Shown here: in pieces, positions 1 through 7,437 of the stretch
Layout of the letters: every line of letters starts with the position of its first letter
Position numbering within the stretch: position 1 is the stretch's first letter
NCBI GenBank assembly: GCA_035626995.1
Contig: DASPMP010000262.1
Coordinates: forward strand, 1 to 64,000
From: DASPMP01 sp035626995
GTDB taxonomy: Bacteria; Gemmatimonadota; Gemmatimonadetes; Gemmatimonadales; Gemmatimonadaceae
DNA: 64,000 bases
Direction of reading: 5' to 3'
Translations under genes and position numbers: made by a program
The notes under the pieces: model-generated
The model's input: the letters and a program-made list of their open reading frames with translations, nothing else
What the model was told of the DNA's origin: nothing
The model's database searches: none

Positions 1-227
1 CCGCTGGTGAGCTGCGTGACCAGGTCAAAGGGCATCACCTGGATGCGTGACGCCTGCTGCGCCAGCGCGAAATTGCGCTTCGTGGCCATGTCGTTGGTGT
101 AGCCGCGTCGCCCGGTGGACGTCGCGAGCGTTGCGAGCATGATCATGGCCGTCGCGGCGATCGTCATCGCCATGATCACTTCGATGAGCGTGAAGCCATC
201 ACGCGATGCCCGTCGACGCGGCGTCAC
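1..227 (-). CDS. Type II/IV pseudopilin, N-terminal part (gene runs off window)
   Basis: This open frame starts at a GTG that overlaps the stop of the upstream pseudopilin gene by four bases (GTGA), and it continues past the left edge. The start of the protein carries a prepilin signal: a short basic leader, then GFTLIEVIM followed by a hydrophobic stretch. G11/F12 is the expected prepilin peptidase cut, and E16 is the conserved Glu at +5. Proteins of this kind (GspI/PilV-like minor pseudopilins) are cut and N-methylated by prepilin peptidase and assemble into the tip of a secretion pseudopilus or type IV pilus. The leader is certain; the subfamily is a guess because only about 75 residues are visible. 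Confidence 0.8.
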   Translation of the reverse strand, partial: MTPRRRASRDGFTLIEVIMAMTIAATAMIMLATLATSTGRRGYTNDMATKRNFALAQQASRIQVMPFDLVTQLTS

Positions 228-703
228 CGCGACCGGATCATCCCCGAGCGCGCAACGCGCACGGTCTGAGTGAACCCGCTCCGTGACACCACGATCCGAA
301 GCGAGTCATCGGCAAGGCCGTTGGGAAACACGGTGAGTGTCGCCGGTGTCATGGTGACATCGCTGGCGGTGAGCCCAAAGCTGCCGCTGCCCACGCCCGC
401 GCGGCGAAAGACGGTATTCCCCGCCAGGTTCGTCACCTGCAGTTGTAGCGCGCTGCTGTTCCAGGTGAGCCTGATGGGTACGCGATTGCGTCCCGCGATG
501 GCAAATGCCTGCTGGACTTCGGCCTGCAGCATGCGTGCAGCACGCTGCACCCGCGACTGGTTGCTCAGCCGCGAGACCCTTGGAATACTGATATACAAGG
601 CGATGCCGATCAGGCCGACGGTCACGAGGATCTCAATGAGCGAGAAACCCCGTCGCAGCGACTGCCGGATTGCCGATCGGGTTATGGGAGGGGCTGCCGT
701 CAT
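224..703 (-). CDS. GspH/FimT-family pseudopilin
   Basis: The 159-residue protein has a prepilin signal at residues 14-40: basic leader, G19/F20 cleavage site, Glu at +5 (E24) and a hydrophobic helix. The length and the beta-rich remainder with RMLQAEVQQAFAIAGRN after the helix fit the GspH/FimT minor pseudopilin family, which caps the pseudopilus of type II secretion or type IV pilus systems at the inner membrane. It overlaps the next pseudopilin by four bases and is the first gene of a minus-strand operon leaving the window. No ribosome site precedes the ATG; a TATAGT hexamer lies 7 bases upstream, so the message may be leaderless. Confidence 0.85.
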   Translation of the reverse strand: MTAAPPITRSAIRQSLRRGFSLIEILVTVGLIGIALYISIPRVSRLSNQSRVQRAARMLQAEVQQAFAIAGRNRVPIRLTWNSSALQLQVTNLAGNTVFRRAGVGSGSFGLTASDVTMTPATLTVFPNGLADDSLRIVVSRSGFTQTVRVARSGMIRSR

Positions 704-707
704 CGGC

Positions 708-720
708 TATACTATAGTAA
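708..720. promoter_or_regulatory. Shared palindromic -10 region of divergent promoters
   Basis: Bases 710-719 are a perfect palindrome, TACTATAGTA. Read rightward it contains TATACT (708-713), a good -10 hexamer for the gene at 768. Read leftward it contains TATAGT (716-711), a -10 hexamer placed 7 bases before the ATG at 703. The two hexamers overlap, so a single site could drive both pseudopilin gene pairs. This is inferred from sequence only; no convincing -35 boxes were identified. Confidence 0.45.
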
Positions 721-767
721 TAATTGCGACCGGTCCTGTTCTGCCTTTCTGACGCGAAACCCGCCGC

Positions 768-1400
768 ATGAGTAATCCGCCTCCGCCACCGCGTCGTCCC
801 CGCGGGTTACCTGCGCGTCCAGAATCGGACGAGCCCCCTGAAGGACCGTCGGGTAGCGATGCGCGTCACCAAGCCTCACAGGAGCCGGTTTACAACCTGG
901 ACGACGTCGGGGACGAGACACCCGAAGCGCTGAAGGAAGCCATGGTGCGCGACGTGGTGGAGCATGCCGCGCGTGTCACTCGTGCGGTGCAACTCGCGAA
1001 GCCCATGGAGTCGTACCGGGCGCGACCGATGCTTCTCGCACTGGCCGCGGTCGCCTCGCTCATCGTCGCGACGTATGCCTACGTCGCGCGGGCGCCATGG
1101 GTATTTGGCCCTTCGCCCCACCACCTGCAGCCCGCCGCACGCGAAGGGCATGTCCGCTACGCGATGTTCCTCACCGTCGCGCGTGTGCTCACGTTCCGGG
1201 ACTCCACTGGGAACGCACTGCCTCGCACGCTTGCCCAGGTGGGCGAGTCCTGGCCGGGCATGTCTTATCACGTTCAGCAGGACACGTTCGAACTCCGCGC
1301 GCACATCGATTCGTCGAAGGCGATCGTCTACCGATCCACGCAGGATCCCGCGGAGCTTGCGGCGTCAGCGACGTCCTTCCTGCGGGACCGGTTGCCGTGA
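768..1400 (+). CDS. Single-pass membrane protein of unknown function, pilin-operon partner
   Basis: This 210-residue protein is not recognised. It begins with a proline-rich cytoplasmic region of about 80 residues, has one transmembrane helix near residues 86-107, and ends with a roughly 100-residue extracytoplasmic domain. The single-pass topology resembles small bitopic assembly proteins of pilus or secretion machines, but no family motif was seen. The next gene, a pilin-like protein, starts inside its stop codon (GTGA), so the two are translationally coupled. It is transcribed divergently from the GspH-like gene, which supports a role in the same pilus or secretion system. Confidence 0.6.
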   Translation: MSNPPPPPRRPRGLPARPESDEPPEGPSGSDARHQASQEPVYNLDDVGDETPEALKEAMVRDVVEHAARVTRAVQLAKPMESYRARPMLLALAAVASLIVATYAYVARAPWVFGPSPHHLQPAAREGHVRYAMFLTVARVLTFRDSTGNALPRTLAQVGESWPGMSYHVQQDTFELRAHIDSSKAIVYRSTQDPAELAASATSFLRDRLP

Positions 1401-2011
1401 GCGCGAAATCCGCTCTCGTCGAGGTCGTGTCGGTGCTCGCTATCGTTGGGAGCATCGGGGCAATCGCGGTCCCCAAGGCGGCGACGCTTCAGGATGAGCG
1501 CACCGCCGACGCGCTGAATGCCGACATTGAAGTCGTGCGCTCCGCCGTGTACGCGTTCTACTCCGACAGCGCGTACTTTCCGCCGGAGGGTGTACAGGGG
1601 GACATCCTCGTGACGCTGGAGCCATACCTGCCCGCGAAGTTCACCTTCCGCCGGCCGTATGGCGTCATGGAGTACAGGAACTGGCCCGCACGCGCTCCAT
1701 TCACTCGACCTGTCGCCGCACAACCCGGCGACACCATTCGACCGGACAGCACGATCGCCGACCGCGTTCGCGACAGCCTGGCGGATACGATCGCCGGCGT
1801 CCTCGTGCCACCGGCCGCAACGCGTGTTCGTCCCATCCCCGGTGCTCCGGCAGACAGCGTTCCCACGGATAGTGCAGTGGTATCGCGGATCATTGGCATC
1901 AGCGTGGTGCCGCGCGATGCTCGCGTGGCCGCGATCGCGGCGCACCGCGCGCGCCGCATGGCGCGCTTCCTGGTGGGTGACAAGGTCACTTTCATCATCT
2001 TCGGCGCCTGA
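1397..2011 (+). CDS. Divergent pilin-like protein with a non-canonical leader
   Basis: The GTG start at 1397 overlaps the previous stop by four bases. The 204-residue product begins with a four-residue leader followed by SALVEVVSVLAIVGSIGAIA, which aligns with the pilin N-terminal helix. The Glu expected at +5 is present (E9). The usual Gly-Phe cleavage pair is replaced by Lys4-Ser5. After the helix comes VVRSAVYAFYSDSAYFPPEG, resembling the GspG/PilE-like region just behind the helix, then a Pro/Asp-rich stretch of about 80 residues. It is probably a minor pseudopilin, but whether prepilin peptidase can process it is uncertain because Gly at -1 is normally required. Confidence 0.6.
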   Translation: MSAKSALVEVVSVLAIVGSIGAIAVPKAATLQDERTADALNADIEVVRSAVYAFYSDSAYFPPEGVQGDILVTLEPYLPAKFTFRRPYGVMEYRNWPARAPFTRPVAAQPGDTIRPDSTIADRVRDSLADTIAGVLVPPAATRVRPIPGAPADSVPTDSAVVSRIIGISVVPRDARVAAIAAHRARRMARFLVGDKVTFIIFGA

Positions 2012-2025
2012 GCCGTGAAGGCACA

Positions 2026-3081
2026 CTAAGGCCGGACGCGCACGGGCTGGGTCCACGCGACGCGGCCATTCGAGTCGTAGACCTTGGCCCGCACGTATCC
2101 CTCGTCGCCCCGGATCTCGTACACCGCTGGAGTGGCCGCTGCTTCCTTGAGGAGCCGGCCTCCCTGGCCGATGAACTGCACGCGGTACTTTTCGAACGCA
2201 CGTTCGCGGACGGCGATCCGGATAGCGCCGGGACTCGCCTGGTAGTCGGCGAGCTCCACGCCGGTGGACGCATAAAAATCCCCACGCTCCATCGCGTCGA
2301 GGATGGCGCGACCATCCAACCGATCGGCGCGCACGTAGATCCATCCCTGTCCCGGCCGAGACGCGCCGGCATCCCACGGGCGTTGAAAGTGGTGCGCGTC
2401 GTCGACGGCGATGCCGTACAGCTGGAGGCCGCGTGTGAGCAGCGCGTCCCATACCTGCTCGAGCCCGGCGACACCTCCCCCGCCGGCATTATTCACCATC
2501 GGATGCCCGTTGAAGATCTCGAAGAGCGTGTTGTGACGCACCTGGGCCAGCTCATCAGCGCTGATGGACCAGCCAAAGTTCGGGTGGTTGATGTGCGGTA
2601 CGCCGTTCGCCGCCCGGATCGCGTCCACGTTGCGCTGGACCGTCTCGACCACCGAGAGACCCCCTTGCGGCGTCACGAGCTTCTCGACCATCAAGGCATT
2701 GACATGGATGGGTTTCGTCTCGAATCGGTCCGTGACCTCTTCGCCAGGAATTACCAGGAAACGCTCATCCGCCCCCATGACAGCATTGATGCCATCCACA
2801 CTGGTGAGGAAATTGTGGTCGGACAGAACGACGAAGTGATAGCCATGCGTCCGATACCACCGCGCCACTTCATCCGGCGGGGTGTCACCATCGGAGTTGA
2901 TGGTGTGCGTGTGCGTGTTCCCCTTGTACCAGCGCGTCTGCGGCTGCGACGCTGCGCGCGCGTCCGCGCTCTCGAGCGTGACGGCACCCACCCATAACCC
3001 GGAGATTGCCGCGACGATGATGACGGCGCGCGTGATGGCCCGAGGGAACACACGGCGCATGGCATTCGGCATGCCTGTCAT
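2026..3081 (-). CDS. Secreted or membrane-anchored PHP-domain phosphoesterase
   Basis: The start is the ATG overlapping the upstream stop (ATGA at 3081-3078), giving 351 residues. A hydrophobic segment at residues 15-34 acts as a signal peptide or anchor. The rest is a PHP domain: NTHTHT supplies the HxH motif, followed by VLSDHN, GEEVT, an isolated His in HVNAL, HINHPNF and DDAHH, the usual metal ligands of the PHP superfamily. Members are trinuclear metal phosphoesterases (histidinol phosphatase-like) or other hydrolases. It is the last gene of a three-gene operon with a cyclase-family protein and an ATP-grasp protein. The substrate is unknown. Confidence 0.8.
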   Translation of the reverse strand: MTGMPNAMRRVFPRAITRAVIIVAAISGLWVGAVTLESADARAASQPQTRWYKGNTHTHTINSDGDTPPDEVARWYRTHGYHFVVLSDHNFLTSVDGINAVMGADERFLVIPGEEVTDRFETKPIHVNALMVEKLVTPQGGLSVVETVQRNVDAIRAANGVPHINHPNFGWSISADELAQVRHNTLFEIFNGHPMVNNAGGGGVAGLEQVWDALLTRGLQLYGIAVDDAHHFQRPWDAGASRPGQGWIYVRADRLDGRAILDAMERGDFYASTGVELADYQASPGAIRIAVRERAFEKYRVQFIGQGGRLLKEAAATPAVYEIRGDEGYVRAKVYDSNGRVAWTQPVRVRP

Positions 3082-3776
3082 GGCACCGTCACGTAGGCTC
3101 TGACGGGAAAGCTGCCGAACCCCTTCACCTTCACGGGCACCGCTGAGAACCGTCCGCCTTGCGGAGGAACCTGATCCAGCCGGCACATGTGTTCGCAGAT
3201 CGGGATGTTGTGCCCAAGGAGGACGCTATGCACCGGCCGTTCTCCCGTGTCAGTGTTGTCGATATTGAATGAGTCGATCCCGACGAGCGTCGCGCCGGCG
3301 GCCACCAGCCATTCTGCGGCACGCTCGGTCAAGAATGGATGCCCTTCGAAGTACGCGTCCGTGCGCCAACGACGATCCCACCCCGTATGAAAGAGGACTG
3401 CACGACCACGCACATGCTCGCGCGGCACAGGGATTTCGTCGATGGCACGCGGACTCCGAGGGTCGACGCGGACCACGACACAATCAAGATCCGCAACGGA
3501 CTCGAGCGGCAACTCCGAGAGATCCATGCCGTGCGCATACCGGTGAAAGGGGCTGTCGACGTACGTCCCGGTGTTCGCGATCATTTCGATCTTCCCGATC
3601 TGGAATTCTGTGCCGGCGGCATACTTCGCCTTCGATGCGTCGCGGCTCATCCAGTCACAGATGAGCGGCGCGGGAAGCCCCTTGTACGTGATCATGCCAT
3701 GCTCGATGGTGTGACTCAGGTCGATCAGGCGCCGGTGGGGAGTTGTCATGAGCTGCGAAGATGTTGGGCGAATCAT
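3078..3776 (-). CDS. Cyclase-family (kynurenine formamidase-like) hydrolase
   Basis: The 232-residue protein matches the cyclase family (PF04199), Mn/Zn hydrolases including kynurenine formamidase and isatin hydrolase. LSHTIEHGMITYKGLP is near the start and the signature reads NTGTYVDSPFHRY. In classic members the signature is H-x-G-T-H-x-D-x-P-x-H; here the first two His are Asn and Tyr, as in a divergent subgroup, so metal binding may differ. The ATG at 3776 has GAGGAG just upstream, overlapping the stop of the ATP-grasp gene. Its own stop overlaps the PHP gene start. Tight coupling suggests all three enzymes act on one small metabolite. Confidence 0.8.
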   Translation of the reverse strand: MIRPTSSQLMTTPHRRLIDLSHTIEHGMITYKGLPAPLICDWMSRDASKAKYAAGTEFQIGKIEMIANTGTYVDSPFHRYAHGMDLSELPLESVADLDCVVVRVDPRSPRAIDEIPVPREHVRGRAVLFHTGWDRRWRTDAYFEGHPFLTERAAEWLVAAGATLVGIDSFNIDNTDTGERPVHSVLLGHNIPICEHMCRLDQVPPQGGRFSAVPVKVKGFGSFPVRAYVTVP

Positions 3777-3782
3777 GGCTCC

Positions 3783-4637
3783 TCAAGCCAGCCGCTCGAG
3801 AAGGGCGGATGCAAAGACGTCGCGCGAGCCAGGGTGTTGCTCAAAAAACAGCACGGGCTCGATACATTCGACTTCCATCAACATGAATCCCCGGGGCGTG
3901 ACTACGCCATCGACGCGCGTGTACAAGGTTGGCGTCGGCAGGTGACTCATGATGCCTTCCGCGGTGGCAATGGCCTCCGTCGACGCGCTGGCCGGGACCG
4001 CCGTCCCACCGAGCTCCGTCTGCACGCGAAAATCCCCGGCACGCGGACGCTTCAATGTCGCATGGCTGAACGCTCCACCGATGAACATCAGGGACCATTC
4101 TCCCACGGCAGCAACCTCGCCGATCAGCTCCTGCACCAGGACATCGGAGCGCTGCAGGAGTGCATCGAAGCGCGTCGCGTCCTGATCGTCGTCAAGTCGC
4201 ACACGCCAGGTGTCCGTGGCCGACGCCGAGACCGCCGGCTTCACAATGGCGTCCTGCCAGCCTTCGCTGTCCATGACGTCGCGCAGCGACATCGCGGCGC
4301 CCCGCGTCAGCCACTGCGTCCGCGGGATCAGCACTCCCGCCTCGGCGAGCTCGCACAGATACCGCTTGTGCAGGTTCCAGCGGACCAGCGCCACCGGATT
4401 CCACAGCGGAACGTTTGCCGCCTCAACGTGCGTGAGCCATCGCTCGAATTCGGCGACGCGAAGATGGTAGTCCCACGTCGAACGCAGGACGAGGGCGTCG
4501 AAATCGCCGAGGCGGACCGTGTCGTCGTCCCATCGCACCGGCATCGCGTCGATGCCGTGCTGCGTCAGCGCCGCGATGAGTGGCCGGTCATCGTCCGTCA
4601 ACGTTGACTGCTTCGCGTATGTCACGAAGCCGATCAT
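3783..4637 (-). CDS. ATP-grasp domain protein (glutathione synthetase-like fold)
   Basis: The product has 284 residues when started at MIGFVTYAK (4637); upstream codons look non-coding. Recognisable ATP-grasp features are an N-terminal Rossmann-like part (DALVLRSTWDYHLR), a central lysine in AIVKPAVSASATDTWRV, the VLVQELI strand, and a C-terminal MLMEVECIEPVLFF that provides the metal-binding acidic residue and an Asn/Glu position. These proteins ligate a carboxylate to an amine or thiol using ATP; the closest type I recall is the DcsG/RimK-like group. It is the first gene of the operon with a cyclase-family hydrolase and a PHP phosphoesterase. The substrate cannot be deduced. Confidence 0.75.
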   Translation of the reverse strand: MIGFVTYAKQSTLTDDDRPLIAALTQHGIDAMPVRWDDDTVRLGDFDALVLRSTWDYHLRVAEFERWLTHVEAANVPLWNPVALVRWNLHKRYLCELAEAGVLIPRTQWLTRGAAMSLRDVMDSEGWQDAIVKPAVSASATDTWRVRLDDDQDATRFDALLQRSDVLVQELIGEVAAVGEWSLMFIGGAFSHATLKRPRAGDFRVQTELGGTAVPASASTEAIATAEGIMSHLPTPTLYTRVDGVVTPRGFMLMEVECIEPVLFFEQHPGSRDVFASALLERLA

Positions 4638-4765
4638 GCGACGCAGACGACAGACGCGGTAGTATTGCCGGCACGGCACTCGACCATTCGCGAAACATAG
4701 GCGGCAGCGGGATGCGAAGGTGCCGGCGCACGCTTAGAATGACAGCCCATCCCTCCATTCCCGCC

Positions 4766-7375
4766 ATGCGCCCTCTCCTGCCCTTCCTGTTCCTCGCCGC
4801 GTCGTCGCTTTCGGCACAACATTCCTACAGTCCCGGCGGACCGTTCGACCCTGCCGTGCCGACGCCCCAATCGGTCCTGGGGTACGAGGTCGGCGACCGT
4901 TTCACGCCGCATCACATGATTGTGCGCTACGCCGAGCGTCTCGCGATGACCAGCCGCCGCATTCGTGTCGACACGGTCGCCCGCACTTTCGAAGGGCGCG
5001 AAGCCATCATGGTCATTGCCACCAGCGAGGCGAACCACGCGCGCATACAGCAAATCCGCGGCGACGCCAAACGGATCGGTGACCCACGAGGAATATCCGC
5101 AAGCGAGCTTGGCACGGTAACCGCGCGCATGCCGTCCATTGCATGGCTGGGTTACACGGTGCACGGCGGCGAAGCCTCCGGCACCGAGGCGGCCCTCGCC
5201 CTGATGTACCAGCTAGCAGCGGGACGCGACGTGGAGACGCAGCGAATCCTCGACAGCGTCGTCGTGCTCATCGATCCCGTGCAGAATCCCGACGGACATG
5301 AACGGCATGTGCAGGATGTGATGCGCAACCACGGCGCCCTGGGAGTGCCGACGACTCCCGGCGCGATGATCCACCAGGGGAACTGGCCCGGCCCCCGCAC
5401 AAGCCACTACTACTTCGACCTCAATCGCGACTGGTTCCTGCATTCGCATCCCGAGACGCGCGGACGCGTCCGCACCTTTCTCGACTGGCATCCGCACGTG
5501 GCAGTCGACCTGCACGAGATGGGCTCCAACTCGACGTATTTCTTTGCGCCACCGATGGAGCCCATCAACAAGAATGTGCACTCCAGCATCCTCAAATGGT
5601 GGGACCTCTACGCCGGGGCAAACGCGGCGGCATTCGATCGCCACGGCTGGTCGTATTTCCGGCGCGAAGGGTACGACGAGTTCTATCCCGGCTACGGCGT
5701 CTCGTGGCCCATCCTCACCGGTGCCGTGGGAATGACCTACGAGCAGGCGTCCAGCGGTGGGGGCGCCATCCGCCGGACGGATGGCACAATCCTGACACTG
5801 CGTGAGGCATCGCATCATCACTACACCGCTGCGTGGGCGACGCTGCTGACGACGGCAAACCGGCGCACCGAACGCGTCCGCGACTTCGCGGCATTCCGGC
5901 AAACGGCGATCACCGACGCGGCCAGTGCGCCGATGCGCGCCATCGTCATCGAACGCGACGCGCAGGGACGCGCGGATTCTCTGGCCGCGCGACTGATGGC
6001 CAATGGAATCGAAGTGCGCCTACTCACGTCGGCGGGCGGCCTTCGCGATGCCACGCCGTACGGCCATTCCGGGGCCGCCGCGCCCGCCGGGAACGCGTAC
6101 GTCGTGGATATCGCGCAGCCACAGGGCCGGCTCGCGAAAGCGCTCCTCGAACCGGATGCGGAGCTGGATTCCGCCTTCATCAGACAGGAGTTGGAAAGCC
6201 GACGCACAAACCAGCCGGAGCGGTTCTACGACATGACCGCCTGGGCGCTGCCGTACACCTTCCGCGTGCGCGCGTGGACGACGCGAGCCGTGCCGCCGGA
6301 CACGCGGCTCGTTCAGCCATTCGGCCGGGACACTCTGTTTGCATCGCCTCCGCCCACAGCACCGGCGTACGGGTACGCGTTCGCGCCCGGGAGCGATGAA
6401 TCGACGCGATTGCTCGCGGCGCTGTTACGCGACAGCGTCCGCGTCTGGTACGCCCCGCGTGCATTTCGCGTGGGCAACGCGTCATTCCCGATGGGGGCAT
6501 TCATTGTCCGCCGGCAAGCGAATGACGACATCGTCGGTCGCATGTGGCGCGCAGGCACCGAGGCAGGCGGCTCGCGCATGCCGGCGTTCACCCCGCTGCA
6601 CTCCGCGCTCGTGGATGCAGGCACCGACCTTGGCTCGAACAGCGTCATCCCGATCCGGAGTCCGCGGGTCGCGCTCGTCGGGGGCAGCCCAATCCAGGGA
6701 AACTCCTTCGGCTTCAGCTGGTACACGTTCGATCAGCGCCTTGGATATCCCGTGACCACCGTCGCGGCATCGAACCTGGCTGGAATGCTGCCGAACTTTG
6801 ACGTCATCGTGATCCCATCTGTGGGCAGCGGCGCACTGGATGCGACGCTGGGCACCGGCGGACGAAGCGCCCTGGGTGCATGGGTTCGCAGTGGCGGCGT
6901 GCTGATCACCCTCGACGGTGCGACCGCCTGGCTGGCGACCGAACAGGCGGGATTGTCCCGCCTCCGTCCGCGGCGCGACAGCGCTCGCGTGGACAGCGCC
7001 GGCGGTGCCCCGCTTCCCACCGACGTGCCTGGCGCGATCCTGCGCGCGGTGGCTGACACGTTGTCTCCCCTGCTTGCTGGCGTGAGGCCCGGCGAAGTGC
7101 CGGTCCTGATGTTCTCTGACCGCATCTACACCGCGCCCCGCGACCTGCGGGCGGGGGAAGCAGTCATCCGCTACGCGCCCGAATCGCGCCTGCGACTGGC
7201 CGGCTACATGTGGCCCGAGGTCCCGTCGCGCGTCGCCAATTCACCGTACCTGTGGACAGAGCGCGTGGGGCGCGGTCGCGTCATCGCGTTCGCGGGCGAT
7301 CCCAACTTCCGCGATATGTGGCGTGGCCTGCTGCCGATTTTCGCCAACGCCGTATTCCTGGGAGGGAGCTTCTAG
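4766..7375 (+). CDS. Secreted M14-family zinc carboxypeptidase
   Basis: Starting at ATG 4766 gives 869 residues with a clean signal peptide (FLAASSLSA, cut near residue 17). The M14 domain occupies about residues 35-400: HGGEASGTE carries the zinc ligands H133 and E136, NPDG (174-177) and FDLNRDW follow, DLHEMG (248-253) has the third His, and YEQASS supplies the likely catalytic Glu. The rest, with a GATase-like fold region (LVGGSPIQGNSFG), is typical of large secreted M14 peptidases in soil bacteria. A TAGAAT hexamer at 4735-4740 is a plausible -10. It likely degrades peptides outside the cytoplasm for nutrition. It is divergent from the ATP-grasp operon. Confidence 0.88.
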   Translation: MRPLLPFLFLAASSLSAQHSYSPGGPFDPAVPTPQSVLGYEVGDRFTPHHMIVRYAERLAMTSRRIRVDTVARTFEGREAIMVIATSEANHARIQQIRGDAKRIGDPRGISASELGTVTARMPSIAWLGYTVHGGEASGTEAALALMYQLAAGRDVETQRILDSVVVLIDPVQNPDGHERHVQDVMRNHGALGVPTTPGAMIHQGNWPGPRTSHYYFDLNRDWFLHSHPETRGRVRTFLDWHPHVAVDLHEMGSNSTYFFAPPMEPINKNVHSSILKWWDLYAGANAAAFDRHGWSYFRREGYDEFYPGYGVSWPILTGAVGMTYEQASSGGGAIRRTDGTILTLREASHHHYTAAWATLLTTANRRTERVRDFAAFRQTAITDAASAPMRAIVIERDAQGRADSLAARLMANGIEVRLLTSAGGLRDATPYGHSGAAAPAGNAYVVDIAQPQGRLAKALLEPDAELDSAFIRQELESRRTNQPERFYDMTAWALPYTFRVRAWTTRAVPPDTRLVQPFGRDTLFASPPPTAPAYGYAFAPGSDESTRLLAALLRDSVRVWYAPRAFRVGNASFPMGAFIVRRQANDDIVGRMWRAGTEAGGSRMPAFTPLHSALVDAGTDLGSNSVIPIRSPRVALVGGSPIQGNSFGFSWYTFDQRLGYPVTTVAASNLAGMLPNFDVIVIPSVGSGALDATLGTGGRSALGAWVRSGGVLITLDGATAWLATEQAGLSRLRPRRDSARVDSAGGAPLPTDVPGAILRAVADTLSPLLAGVRPGEVPVLMFSDRIYTAPRDLRAGEAVIRYAPESRLRLAGYMWPEVPSRVANSPYLWTERVGRGRVIAFAGDPNFRDMWRGLLPIFANAVFLGGSF

Positions 7376-7382
7376 AACAGCC

Positions 7383-7436
7383 CTCGGCTCTCGGCTCTCG
7401 GCTCTCGGCTGATGGCCGAGGCTGATGGCCGAGGCT
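7383..7436. repeat. Self-complementary tandem repeats between convergent genes
   Basis: Four exact copies of CTCGGCT (7383-7410) are followed by two exact copies of GATGGCCGAGGCT (7411-7436). The two units are complementary over CTCGGC/GCCGAG, so several alternative stem-loops can form, for example 7404-7409 with 7415-7420. The array fills the gap between the carboxypeptidase stop (7375) and the permease stop (7438). It may work as a bidirectional transcription end, though there is no T-run. Copy number is probably variable between strains. Confidence 0.75.
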
Positions 7437-7437
7437 G

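Noticed and set aside
1328..2452. Minus-strand frame of 374 codons
   Set aside because: Antisense to the pilin-like gene and in another frame of the PHP gene; Arg-rich without domains.
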